A stretch of 43,278 bases of DNA from Frankia sp. AiPa1. GTDB lineage: Bacteria > Actinomycetota > Actinomycetes > Frankiales > Frankiaceae. The stretch is from positions 1 through 43,278 of the forward strand of contig NZ_JALKFZ020000189.1 of assembly GCF_023243075.1 (NCBI RefSeq). The letters run 5' to 3'. Positions 1 through 8,346 of this stretch are shown one piece after another; positions within the stretch are counted from its first letter, which is position 1, and each line of letters opens with the position of its first letter. A model generated the notes under the pieces. It saw only the letters and a program-made list of their open reading frames with translations, was not told the DNA's origin and did not search any database. The translations under genes were made by a program, and so were the position numbers.

Positions 1-300
1 CGCCCCGCCCGCGCGCACCCGCGTGCCGGCGTCGCGCCGGGCGCGCACTCGGGCGAGCCGGTGTAGTCCGGCCGCGGCCTCGTCGGTGGGGCCCCCGCCC
101 TCGATCACCGCGCGCCAGTGCCGTTCGGCGTCGTCGTAGCGGCCCTGCTGGGCGTGGATGCGGGCGAGCAGGTCATGCTCGGCGCCGGTCGGCGCACGAC
201 CGTCGGTCAGATCGGCGAGCAGGCGCACCGCATCGGAGTACCGGCCGCGGCGGGCGAGCGTCGCGGCCTGGCCGAGAACGACCTCGTTCACCAGACCCAC
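1..300 (-). CDS. TPR-like protein, partial (C-terminus beyond window)
   Basis: This reading frame begins just after the DnaK-like stop and runs off the left edge, leaving about 100 N-terminal residues. It starts at one of two in-frame GTGs (300 or 291). Two helix-turn-helix units are visible, with motifs such as LARRGRYSDAVRLL and HAQQGRYDDAERHW, which follow the tetratricopeptide pattern (G-x-Y-x-x-A). The coding bias matches the neighbours. It is the last visible gene of the kinase/J-like/GrpE-like/DnaK operon, with 4 bases between the DnaK stop and the upstream GTG. I infer a scaffold or client-binding partner of the Hsp70. The C-terminal domains cannot be seen. Confidence 0.7.
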   Translation of the reverse strand, partial: MGLVNEVVLGQAATLARRGRYSDAVRLLADLTDGRAPTGAEHDLLARIHAQQGRYDDAERHWRAVIEGGGPTDEAAAGLHRLARVRARRDAGTRVRAGGA

Positions 301-304
301 ACCG

Positions 305-2806
305 TCAGCGGGGCTTGTAGACACTGCTGTCGTCCTTCGGACCGGTCGGGCCGGCGGTGGTCGGGAGGAGGTCGAGAAGTTGCGGGATCACCCTGCGAAG
401 CCCCTCGACGTCGTGGCGGTCGATCGCGCGTTGCCCCTCGGTGATCAGCCGGGCCGCCAGCTCCTGGTCGCGCAGCTCGGCACGGCGCTCGACCAGCTGG
501 GAGAAGCGGGCCATCGCGACCGCGCCGGTGCTGCGGTCGACGATCGAGGCGAGCAGACCGGTGAGCTCGTCGACGAGGGTGCCCAGGTGGGCGGCGTCGC
601 GACTGTCCAGGGCCCGGCGGACGTCGGCGGCGAGCAGGTCGTGGCGGCGCCGGTCCCGCTCCTCGCCGTACGCCTCGAGGATCCCGGGGGCGTCATGCAG
701 CACCCGGTGGGCCCGTTCGACCAGTGCCGGCCACTCGAGCGCGGCCTCGATGTCGTCGAGCCGGCCGCGCAGCGCCAGCATCCGCTGGCCGGCGGTGCTC
801 GCCGCGTCGGTGTCGCCGTGCTCGGTGGAGGAGACGTCGTTCTCGAGCTGGTCGATGACCCGCTCGCCGTCCAGTTCGGCGAGGATGTCGAGCGCGGCCG
901 GCTCACCAGTGCGCCGCGCGTCCTCCCGCAGGGCCTCGAGGCGCTGTTGCTCGGCGTCAAGCGCCTGACGCAGTCGCACGGGGTCCGGGGCGCTCTCGGT
1001 GGTCAGGTCGTGGACGGTCTCGAACTCCTCGTCGAGGATCGGCACGTACGCCCGGGTGGTGACCAGCCGGGAGGCGTCGATGGAGATCTCCACCTCGATC
1101 TCGCTGTTGCGCGGGACGTCCCGGGCGACCTGGTCGGCGAGGATCTCCAGCGCGCCGACCTGGCGGTTGCGGTCGGCCCTGCCATAGGCGCCCTCGAGGA
1201 TCGGGATGCGCAGCAGCCCGCCGGACTGGCCGCGGGTCAGCCGCACCGTGCTGCGCAGGATCTCCCGGGACCGCTCGGGAATACGGGTGCCCTTGGTCAG
1301 CAGCCAGCAGACCTCGTTGCCGGCGAGCGCCACCCCGATCGAATGGGTGAGCGTCGCGGCCGGGGCGACCACACCGACGGTGTAGGTCAGCTCGGCCGGC
1401 TGGATCTTCTTCCGGCTGCCGGTGGGGCTCGCGAGGACGATCTCGTAGGTGTTGCGCCGTTCCGGCTCGGCGAACAGCGTCGTCAGGAACTGGCCCCCCG
1501 CCGGCAGGACGAGCTGCCCGCTGCGCCACGGCGGCCGTGACTCGGAGTTGACGAACTCGACGGTGTGACCCTCAAGGCTCGTCCCGGCCGGGCCCCGCAC
1601 CACTCCGGCGACCACCGGTTCCGGGTCGGAGCCGATCGGTTTGTACTCGAGATCGACGGTGTAGTGGACGTCGGCGAGCACCGGCCCGACGGGCAGCCGC
1701 TGGGTTCCGGCGAAGATCGCCGCGCCGCGGGCCACGACGGTCATCGGGTCCTGGCTGACGTCCAGCTCGATGCCGAGCCCGTCCGCGAGCCGCCGGCGCA
1801 GGAACGGCGTGAGGGTGGGACCGCCCACTAGCAGCACCCGGTCGATCTTCCTCGGTTCGAGCTGGCTCTCCTTGAGCGCCGCCTGGCAGATGTTGACCGC
1901 CCGGGTCACGAACGGCTCGGTCAGCCGTTCCACGTCCGCGCGGGTCAACTCGTGGACGAATTCCACCGGGCGGCCCTGGTCGTCGGTGCACAGCGGTGGC
2001 TCGCTGATGTCGATCAGCGCCGACTCGGTCGACGACAGTTCGATCTTGGCGTTCTCCGCCGCCGCCTTGAGCTTCGCGATCGCCTGCGCCCACGCCGGTT
2101 CGCCCCGGCCGAAGCCGGGCAGCGCGTGCTCACGTAGCAGCGCGGGAATCAGCAGCTGTTCGACGATCGCCCAGTCGATGAGCTTGCCGCCGAGGAAGTT
2201 GTCCCCGCGATGGTTGACGATGTCGAACTCGCCGTCGCGGATGTGGACGATCGACGCGTCGAACGTGCCGCCGCCCAGATCGAAGACCAGCCGGTAGACG
2301 TTGTCCTCGTCCCGCTGGAAGCTGTAGGCCAGTGCCGCCGCCGTCGGCTCCTGCAACAACGGCGCGAGGCTGAGCCCGGCGGCCTCGGCGGCCCGCCGGG
2401 TCGCGTCGGTCTGGTTCAGCTCGAACGCCGCCGGGACGGTGATGACCGCGGCGCCGATGTCCTCGCCGAGCGCCCGGGTGACGTTGGCCTTCAACGCCCG
2501 CAGCACATGCGCGGACAGTTCCTCGGGGCTCAGGCGCAGCCCGCTGTTGGCGAAGGTCGTGTCCTGGTCGCGCAGCCCCATGCGGAGCTTGAACTCGGCG
2601 GTCGCGTTCGCCGGATCGGACTCGACCCGCTCCCGGGCCCGTTCGCCGACATGGATCCGACCGCTGCGGTCCGCGTACACGGCCGAGGGCGTCGTGTCGT
2701 GCTGGAAGGCGTTCTTGATGACGCGGGCCTCGGTACCGTCCAGCACCGCGATGGCGCTGTTGGTCGTGCCCAGGTCGATGCCGAAATCCATCGTCGATCG
2801 CGCCAT
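305..2806 (-). CDS. Hsp70 (DnaK-like) chaperone, divergent C-terminus
   Basis: An 833-residue Hsp70. The N-terminal ATPase domain is clear: phosphate-1 loop DLGTTNS near residue 11, phosphate-2 loop FDLGGGTFD near 195, and adenosine motif LLVGGPTLTPFLRRRL near 345. After about residue 380 the sequence departs from housekeeping DnaK. The substrate-binding part is weakly conserved, the tail is a long charged helical region, and the end is KDDSSVYKPR rather than the EEVD-like or disordered tail of standard DnaKs. The ATG at 2806 was chosen because AAAGGAGGA lies 4 bases upstream; the longer open frame above it overlaps the GrpE-like gene and is not coding. It is probably an ATP-driven chaperone dedicated to this operon rather than the general one. 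Confidence 0.93.
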   Translation of the reverse strand: MARSTMDFGIDLGTTNSAIAVLDGTEARVIKNAFQHDTTPSAVYADRSGRIHVGERARERVESDPANATAEFKLRMGLRDQDTTFANSGLRLSPEELSAHVLRALKANVTRALGEDIGAAVITVPAAFELNQTDATRRAAEAAGLSLAPLLQEPTAAALAYSFQRDEDNVYRLVFDLGGGTFDASIVHIRDGEFDIVNHRGDNFLGGKLIDWAIVEQLLIPALLREHALPGFGRGEPAWAQAIAKLKAAAENAKIELSSTESALIDISEPPLCTDDQGRPVEFVHELTRADVERLTEPFVTRAVNICQAALKESQLEPRKIDRVLLVGGPTLTPFLRRRLADGLGIELDVSQDPMTVVARGAAIFAGTQRLPVGPVLADVHYTVDLEYKPIGSDPEPVVAGVVRGPAGTSLEGHTVEFVNSESRPPWRSGQLVLPAGGQFLTTLFAEPERRNTYEIVLASPTGSRKKIQPAELTYTVGVVAPAATLTHSIGVALAGNEVCWLLTKGTRIPERSREILRSTVRLTRGQSGGLLRIPILEGAYGRADRNRQVGALEILADQVARDVPRNSEIEVEISIDASRLVTTRAYVPILDEEFETVHDLTTESAPDPVRLRQALDAEQQRLEALREDARRTGEPAALDILAELDGERVIDQLENDVSSTEHGDTDAASTAGQRMLALRGRLDDIEAALEWPALVERAHRVLHDAPGILEAYGEERDRRRHDLLAADVRRALDSRDAAHLGTLVDELTGLLASIVDRSTGAVAMARFSQLVERRAELRDQELAARLITEGQRAIDRHDVEGLRRVIPQLLDLLPTTAGPTGPKDDSSVYKPR

Positions 2807-2868
2807 CGTTCCTCCTTTGACGCCGCCCTCGGTGTCACGCCACGGTCGGGATGGTCCGGGCGTCCTTC

Positions 2869-3633
2869 TCAGCGCTCGCCGCCGATGTCGGGGACGGCGT
2901 CGCGTCGCTCGCCGTCGGGCTGCTCGCCGCCCTGCCCTGGGCGGTGGACGTCGTGCGGCCCCACGGGGACGCCGACGACGACCTCGCCGGTCTGCACCCG
3001 CCGCCCGTGCAGGTAGACGCTGGGGCGCAGGGTCTCCAGGACGGTCTCGCCGGTGAGCCCGCTCGTCTGCTGGAACTCGAGTACCGCCAGGTCGAGGCCG
3101 GAGTCGTAGCGCGCGTGGTCGTGATCCTGTACGTCGACGCCGGCCGCGGTCAGCGTGCTCCACAGCGAGTCAAGTTGGCGCCGCAGCCGGCGGTTGTCCG
3201 CCGTGCCCGCCCCGTCTGCCGCGCCCGTGGCCGCCCCCGTGCTGATGGGCGTCGCCGAGCCGGGCCGCCCGGACGTTCCGGCGGCGGTCGCGGGCCCGGC
3301 GGCGGCAGTCGGGTCGGCGAAGCGCCGGCGTAGCCGCCATAGCCCGGTCGCAAGCTCCGCCACCGCCGGATGCGCCAGGGCCGGCGGCGCATCGGGCTCT
3401 GCTCTCGCATCGGGCCCTGTCTGCGTGTCGGGCCGTGTCTGCGCGTCCGGTTCCGGCTGCCCCTGTCCTTGACCGGCGAGGGGTGCCGTGTGCCTGTCCG
3501 CTGTCGGCTGAGGTGTCGGCTCCGGTGCGATTTCACCGGCCTGCGCCAGCAGCGTCGCCCACGCGTCCGGGATGGACGGCCGGGCGATGCGGAACTCGCG
3601 GGGATGGCGCCACTGGCGCAGCACGTCAACCAC
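2869..3633 (-). CDS. GrpE-like nucleotide exchange factor
   Basis: A 254-residue protein. The N-terminal third starts MVDVLRQWRHPREF. The middle (about residues 35-150) is low-complexity Pro/Ala/Thr/Gly-rich. The C-terminal 80 residues resemble the GrpE beta-domain: a helix, then LTAAGVDVQDHDHARYDSG, then V-x-E-T-x-x-P-x-V-x-L-x-G-R and GEVVVGVP, matching the pattern of exchange factors that open Hsp70. It starts at GTG 3633, overlapping the J-like gene by 8 bases, and ends 62 bases before the DnaK-like gene. The role is inferred from this weak similarity plus adjacency to DnaK. The long disordered middle is unlike canonical GrpE, which has a long N-terminal coiled coil. Confidence 0.72.
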   Translation of the reverse strand: MVDVLRQWRHPREFRIARPSIPDAWATLLAQAGEIAPEPTPQPTADRHTAPLAGQGQGQPEPDAQTRPDTQTGPDARAEPDAPPALAHPAVAELATGLWRLRRRFADPTAAAGPATAAGTSGRPGSATPISTGAATGAADGAGTADNRRLRRQLDSLWSTLTAAGVDVQDHDHARYDSGLDLAVLEFQQTSGLTGETVLETLRPSVYLHGRRVQTGEVVVGVPVGPHDVHRPGQGGEQPDGERRDAVPDIGGER

Positions 3634-5329
3634 TGGTCACTCCGGGTGGTCGCTCGCCGAACTGCCAGCCCTCTTGGCGCATCTCCACCAGCGGGGGGAA
3701 GGAACGCAGGTGGGCCTGGTGCCGGCGGGTCGCGGCACCGCCGAACACCGATGCGTCGACGCCGACCGCGACGATCGCGGCCACGACGGCCAGGAAGATG
3801 AAACCGCCCCCGCCGGAGAACAGGATCGTCGGGATGCTGATCGCGACCGTGAAATACAGCGCGATGCGCAGCATCAGGGAACAGCCCTGGGACGTCTCCC
3901 GGCCCTCGCAGGACTTGCAGCGGGGCACGGAGACCTGCTGCTTCTTCCATCGCACGCCGGAGTACTCGCGGACGACGTCACGATGCAGCCAGATCTTGGA
4001 CGCGGAGCTCGCGACGGCCGGGTTGCGATGACACACCCAGCAGGTGACGTACAGCGAGGCGTCCTGCAGGATCGTCGCGTTCTCCGTCAGCCGGTCCCGG
4101 ATGGCAGGGGACCCGGCGACCCGTTCGGCCCAGGTGAGCGCCGCCGCCATGCGCAGATGGTTCCGCACGCCCTCGCTGTCCTCGACGTCCAGCCGGGACC
4201 GGGTTCCGTCGAAGATCAGAAGGCAGCGCAGCGCGGCGAGAGCGACCTGGTCATGGACGCGGACCCGGGTCGGGTCGTCCGCGGCGAGTAGCTGGTCGAC
4301 CAGCCCCAACGGCCCGGTCGACTCGGTGAGGACCCGTTCGGCCTGGTCGAGGCCACTGGTACGGGCGGCCTGGGCGAGGCGTTCGGCCTCCTCGCACAGC
4401 CGGGCGACCTGATCGGCCCAGGGCTGCCCCGCCCGGCGCAGGGCGACGGCGAGCGCGACGTCCGTCTCGGCGTCGTCCGCATGCGCGGCGCTGCCGGCAG
4501 CCACGGTGCCGCCGCCCTCGGCGGCCACGGCGGCGTCGGCGTTCACGGTGCCGTCGGGGTCCACGACGCGGCCAAGGCGCGAGGCGCGCATCGCCGTCAG
4601 ATGCCGCCCAGCCCGGTCGGTCTCGCCCGCCGACAGGGCGGAGACGACCAGCTCGGCGCCGATCGTCAGCAGTGCCGCGGGTAACGCGGACCGGATCGCG
4701 TTCGCGAGCCGCCGGTCGAGGCGGGCATCGGCGGCCCGCGTGATGCGCTCCGCCAGCCGCACCCAGACCCGCTCGTCCCGCACCACCCGCGCCCAGTGGG
4801 AGTAGATCGAGGCCCAGTCCGGTTCCACCGCGGCGGTGCCCGGAGCCGCCCGCGGCCGGGCGGCCTCGGCGTCGAGAGCCTCCAGATGGGGGAGGAGCGC
4901 CAGGTTGTGGATGGCGGCGGCGATGTCCCCCTCGCTGTGCGCGTCGCCCGCCGCGGCCAGGTCGGTCCAGTGTCGGACGGCGCCCGCCAGGTCACCAGCG
5001 GCGACGGCGGTGAGAGCCTCGTCCGCCGCGGCGCCCGCCTCCACCGGCCAGAGCCAGAAGAACTCGTCGACCAGACGCTGCCGGGGATCGCCCAGCCGGT
5101 CCAGGGCGGCCCGGACGGCGTCGGCGGTGGCGGGCGGGGTCAACGGCAGGAGCTTCGGCGCCGGCAGGTGCCCGCCGATCTTCTCTACGGCGGCCAACAT
5201 GTCGGACGTCCGCCGGATCTCGCGCCCGGTTGCCGTGGGGGGTAGTCCGGTCACCCGGAAGGCGTTCTGCTGGTAGATCCGCGCGGTCACCCGGTCCAGC
5301 AGGTTCGTCTCCGGTGATGCCGTCGTCAT
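3626..5329 (-). CDS. J-like protein with zinc ribbon and C-terminal membrane segments
   Basis: A 567-residue protein. The N-terminus (about 15-50) has a J-domain-like start, IYQQNAFRVTGLPPTATGREIRR, but no HPD tripeptide. The middle is alpha-helical and Ala-rich. Near residues 445-495 two Cys pairs, CWVC and CKSC, look like a zinc ribbon. Two hydrophobic segments follow (about 505-545: LYFTVAISIPTILF and FIFLAVVAAIVAVGV), and a short tail ends RPPGVTSG. GGGAGG lies upstream of the ATG, whose ATGA overlaps the kinase stop. The GrpE-like gene overlaps its end. I infer a membrane-tethered co-chaperone for the operon's Hsp70. Without HPD it may recruit rather than stimulate the ATPase, or may be inactive as a J protein. 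Confidence 0.65.
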   Translation of the reverse strand: MTTASPETNLLDRVTARIYQQNAFRVTGLPPTATGREIRRTSDMLAAVEKIGGHLPAPKLLPLTPPATADAVRAALDRLGDPRQRLVDEFFWLWPVEAGAAADEALTAVAAGDLAGAVRHWTDLAAAGDAHSEGDIAAAIHNLALLPHLEALDAEAARPRAAPGTAAVEPDWASIYSHWARVVRDERVWVRLAERITRAADARLDRRLANAIRSALPAALLTIGAELVVSALSAGETDRAGRHLTAMRASRLGRVVDPDGTVNADAAVAAEGGGTVAAGSAAHADDAETDVALAVALRRAGQPWADQVARLCEEAERLAQAARTSGLDQAERVLTESTGPLGLVDQLLAADDPTRVRVHDQVALAALRCLLIFDGTRSRLDVEDSEGVRNHLRMAAALTWAERVAGSPAIRDRLTENATILQDASLYVTCWVCHRNPAVASSASKIWLHRDVVREYSGVRWKKQQVSVPRCKSCEGRETSQGCSLMLRIALYFTVAISIPTILFSGGGGFIFLAVVAAIVAVGVDASVFGGAATRRHQAHLRSFPPLVEMRQEGWQFGERPPGVTSG

Positions 5330-6285
5330 GTTCGCACCTCCCGGTGTCGCGCCCGAGAGCTCTTGCCCGCCAGGACCTCACCGGCCGGCACTGGCTCCGG
5401 CGGCCCTGCCCGCTGCCCGGAGGATGCCTGTCGTGGCCGCCATCGCGTGAGGTCGGCGAGCAGCTCGGTGGCGGACGGGTAACGCCTGGCCGCGTCATAC
5501 GACAGGGCACGCCCGACGATCTCGTCCAGCGCCGCGTCGACCTCGTAGCGCAGGACACTGGGCGGGACGAGCGTGCCGGTGTTCCAGGCGGCCTGAACCG
5601 GATCTCCGGTGGCGCGGCGCGGGTAGGGAAGCTGGTCGGTCAGCAGCTGATAGAACACCGCGCCCAGGGACCAGACGTCGCCCGGCACCGAGGCGAGATG
5701 CGGGTGCAGCAGCGTTTCTGGTGCCATGAAGGCGACGGTGCCCTGCGAGCTCGCCAACAGGGTCAGTGCGCTGACCTTCTTGGCCAGACCGAAATCGCTC
5801 ACCCGAACCTGCAGGTCAGCGCCCTTATAGCCGACAAGAATGTTGTATGGGGTGATGTCGCGGTGCACAATCGGCGGCGATGCCCCGTGGGCGACCGCGA
5901 GGCCGGACGCGGCCTGCCGTATGATCTCCACCGCGGTCGGGATCGGCACGAGCGCGTCGCCGTGGGACGACCAGAAACTGCGCACGGTACCGCCCGCGAC
6001 GTACTCCATGGTGAAGTAGGCGTAGGTGCCGCCCGGAGTGTCCAGGGTGTTCGCCTCGAAAACCCTGATGACGTTTGGATGCCCCATGCTGGTCAGCAGC
6101 AGGGCTTCGCCGAGCGCGTCCCGCACCTGCTCGGCGGACATGTCCGTCTGGCGGAACACCTTCATGGCCTGCCGGCCCAGATAGCGGTGCGCCACCCGAT
6201 AGACCTCCGCGAAGGCACCGGTGCCTAACAGGCGTTCCACGCGATAGGTATCCCGGATGATCTGCCCCTCGTGCAACAGGCCCAT
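5326..6285 (-). CDS. Serine/threonine protein kinase, cytosolic
   Basis: A 319-residue Hanks-type kinase, first gene of the chaperone operon. Glycine loop GTGAFAEVY is at 21-29, the ATP lysine is K42 (AMKVF), the catalytic loop HRDITPYN is at 141-148, DFG is at 164-166 and the APE motif at 188-190. The catalytic loop has Ile-Thr-Pro where most bacterial kinases have Leu-Lys-Pro, so the usual HRDxK lysine is a threonine, as in tyrosine-kinase-like or atypical members; activity is still likely. No transmembrane or sensor domain follows the kinase, only a 45-residue Pro/Arg-rich tail. GGAGG lies 8 bases before the ATG. It overlaps the J-like gene by 4 bases, so it is probably co-translated and may phosphorylate the chaperone partners. 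Confidence 0.92.
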   Translation of the reverse strand: MGLLHEGQIIRDTYRVERLLGTGAFAEVYRVAHRYLGRQAMKVFRQTDMSAEQVRDALGEALLLTSMGHPNVIRVFEANTLDTPGGTYAYFTMEYVAGGTVRSFWSSHGDALVPIPTAVEIIRQAASGLAVAHGASPPIVHRDITPYNILVGYKGADLQVRVSDFGLAKKVSALTLLASSQGTVAFMAPETLLHPHLASVPGDVWSLGAVFYQLLTDQLPYPRRATGDPVQAAWNTGTLVPPSVLRYEVDAALDEIVGRALSYDAARRYPSATELLADLTRWRPRQASSGQRAGPPEPVPAGEVLAGKSSRARHREVRT

Positions 6286-6376
6286 GTACGCGACCTCCGG
6301 CTGTGCGGATCCAGGCAGAGCGAATCCAGGAGGTGCGGATACGCGGTCTCCTTTCTTCCGCCGGTCCCTCGGCGAA

Positions 6377-6423
6377 AGAAACAGCGCTCATAGTAGCCGA
6401 ACTGTCGACATAGCGCTGTTTCT
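6377..6423. promoter_or_regulatory. Perfect 12-bp inverted repeat between divergent kinase genes
   Basis: AGAAACAGCGCT at 6377-6388 is mirrored exactly by AGCGCTGTTTCT at 6412-6423, with a 23-base spacer. The half-sites are about 35 bases centre to centre, a little over three helical turns. It lies in the 244-base gap between the two divergent kinases, 92 bases from one start and 107 from the other. It is not followed by a T-run, so a terminator is unlikely. I infer an operator for a dimeric regulator controlling both transcription units. The regulator is unknown. Confidence 0.6.
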
Positions 6424-6529
6424 GTCGCTCCGCTGACAGGTGCTGGTATCGCGCGTGCGCACCATGGTCATGTGGCCTGTCGGGTCCTGGAGCCGGGCGG
6501 GACGGGCGGGCCGTGTGGGTGTGTGATCG

Positions 6530-8254
6530 ATGATTGTTGACCGGGTGCGGGTGGCCGAGGCGGTGCCGCATTACGTCCTCGGCGAGGAGCTGGGCTCGGG
6601 CGCGTTTGGCCTGGTCCTGCGCGCGAGGCATCGTCAGATGCGCCGACCGGCGGCGATCAAGGTGATGCCGGCGCGAACGGCCGGCGGCGAACGCATCGAC
6701 TTCGGCGCCGAGGCGCGGCTGCTCGGTGGCCTCGACCACCCGCACGTGGTCCGGGTCTACGACTACGTCGAAGCCGACGACCTGTGCCTGGTCGTGATGG
6801 AGCTGCTCGCCGGCGGCACGCTGACCCGCCGCCGCGGCACGCTCACGCCGGAGCAGGTGTGCGTGGTGGGCCTGTCCGTCGCCGCGGCGCTCGGCCACGC
6901 CCACGATCGCGGCGTGCTCCACCGCGATGTCAAGGCCGACAACATCCTGTTCGCCTCGGACGGGACGGCGAAGGTCGGCGACTTCGGCATCGCGAAGCTG
7001 TTCGAGGGATCCGCGACGACCGCCAGCAAGGTCGCCGGCACCCCGGCGTCCATGGCACCCGAGCAGATCGAGGGCGGTCGCCTGGGCCCGGCCACTGATC
7101 TCTACGCCCTGGGCACCGTGCTCTACCAGTTGTTGACCGGCCGCCCGCCGTTCGACCCGCGCCAGCCGCTGCATCTGCTGTGGCACCGTCAGCTCAACGA
7201 GCCCATCCCTCCCATGGACGGTGTCGCGCCACCCCTGTCCCGGGTGGTGCTGCGTGCCCTGGAACGGGAGCCCGAGGCTCGGCATCCGGATGCCCGTGCC
7301 TTCGCCCGAGACCTCGCCGGTGCGGCGTCGCGGGTGCACGGCGCCGGCTGGCTCACCCGAGCCGGCCTGCCCCTGCACCTCGACGACGAGGTCCGCCGCC
7401 TCAGCGAGGATGCCCTGACCGCCCGTGCCACGAGCGAGGATGCCCTGACCGCCCGTGCCACGACCGTGACCGTCACCGGCGCCACGGCCGCGACCGTCGG
7501 CGGCGGCACGGCCTGGGGCGAGTATGGGCATCTGGTGCGCGGCCTGGGCCCCGACCATCCCGACACCCTGGCCGCGGGCAACGACCTGGCCGTCCACCTC
7601 AGCGCCGTCGGTGACCCGCGGGCCGCCCGTGACCTCGACGAGGACATCCTCGCCCGGCGTCGGCGCGTGCTGGGCGTCGATCATCCCGACACGCTGACCT
7701 CGGCGCACAACCTGGCCGTCGACCTCGCCGAGCTCGGCGAGTCCTCGGGCGCCCGCGACCTGTACGAGGACACGCTCACGCGCCGTCGTCGGGTGTTGGG
7801 CCCCGACCATCCCGACACCCTCGACACCGGCACCAACCTCGGCGTTCTCCTCGGCGCCCTGGGCGAACTCGGTGCCGCCCGGGAGCTCGGTGAGGACACC
7901 CTGCGCCGACGCCGCCGCACCCTCGGCGCCGATCATCCGGCGACGCTCACCGCGGCCTACAACCTGGCCACCCGGCGCAGCGCCGAGGGTGACCACGAGG
8001 CCGCGCGGGAACTCGCGGACGACACCCTCTCCCGACGCCGCCGCATCCTTGGCGCCGAGCATCCCGACACTCTTCTCTGCGCCTACAACCTGGCCGTCTA
8101 TCTGGGCCGGCTCGGCCGTTACCGCCAAGCCCGCGACGTGGGCGAGGCGGTCCTCGACGCTCGGCGCCGGACCGCCGGCCCGAGCCATCCCGACACCGTC
8201 GCCGCCGGGGACGCCGTCCACTGGTGGGGGGAGCGGATCTCGTCCCAGCCGTAA
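6530..8254 (+). CDS. Serine/threonine kinase fused to kinesin-light-chain-type TPR repeats
   Basis: A 574-residue protein. The kinase domain spans about 13-265: GSGAFG at 22-27, K44 in AAIKV, HRDVKADN at 131-138, DFG at 151-153 and MAPEQ at 176-180. A linker holds a duplicated 10-residue unit, SEDALTARAT. Then come five full repeats of about 42 residues and a partial sixth, each starting LG-x-D/E-HP-x-TL and ending in a run of four arginines, the pattern of TPR_10/TPR_12 (kinesin light chain) repeats. It has no membrane segment. ATG 6530 was chosen as the first start before the kinase domain, although no good ribosome site is visible. It is probably a cytosolic signalling kinase whose TPRs bind a partner, possibly from the divergent chaperone operon. 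Confidence 0.9.
   Translation: MIVDRVRVAEAVPHYVLGEELGSGAFGLVLRARHRQMRRPAAIKVMPARTAGGERIDFGAEARLLGGLDHPHVVRVYDYVEADDLCLVVMELLAGGTLTRRRGTLTPEQVCVVGLSVAAALGHAHDRGVLHRDVKADNILFASDGTAKVGDFGIAKLFEGSATTASKVAGTPASMAPEQIEGGRLGPATDLYALGTVLYQLLTGRPPFDPRQPLHLLWHRQLNEPIPPMDGVAPPLSRVVLRALEREPEARHPDARAFARDLAGAASRVHGAGWLTRAGLPLHLDDEVRRLSEDALTARATSEDALTARATTVTVTGATAATVGGGTAWGEYGHLVRGLGPDHPDTLAAGNDLAVHLSAVGDPRAARDLDEDILARRRRVLGVDHPDTLTSAHNLAVDLAELGESSGARDLYEDTLTRRRRVLGPDHPDTLDTGTNLGVLLGALGELGAARELGEDTLRRRRRTLGADHPATLTAAYNLATRRSAEGDHEAARELADDTLSRRRRILGAEHPDTLLCAYNLAVYLGRLGRYRQARDVGEAVLDARRRTAGPSHPDTVAAGDAVHWWGERISSQP
7403..7462 (+). repeat. Tandem 30-bp repeat, two copies, in kinase linker
   Basis: Two exact 30-base copies beginning agcgaggatgccctgacc lie in the kinase-TPR linker and encode SEDALTARAT twice. 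The unit is a multiple of three, so copy number can change without breaking the frame. Confidence 0.9.
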
Positions 8255-8301
8255 GCCCGGACCGACGGTCGTCCGGCTTCGGATGGACCCCGCGGCAGGC
8301 C

Positions 8302-8340
8302 TTTGATAATGATTAGCTCACTATCTAATAATAGTGGGGA
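8302..8340 (+). promoter_or_regulatory. A/T-rich promoter with operator-like inverted repeats
   Basis: A short A/T-rich island in GC-rich DNA, directly upstream of the broken MFS gene. It contains gataat (8305-8310), a possible -10 box, then two overlapping inverted repeats: ATTAG...CTAAT (8312-8329) and CACTAT-6-ATAGTG (8319-8336). This is the layout of a MarR/TetR-type operator controlling an exporter. No cognate regulator is intact next to it. Confidence 0.45.
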
Positions 8341-8346
8341 GTAGCC

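Noticed and set aside
2807..3163. 119-residue N-terminal extension of the DnaK-like gene
   Set aside because: It overlaps the GrpE-like gene, is Arg/Pro-rich like a shadow frame, and a strong ribosome site marks ATG 2806.
5825..8221. 798-residue open frame on the minus strand opposite the kinase-TPR gene
   Set aside because: It is antisense to two kinases and made of Gly/Ala/Arg/Val shadow residues; the GC-rich repeats keep it open.
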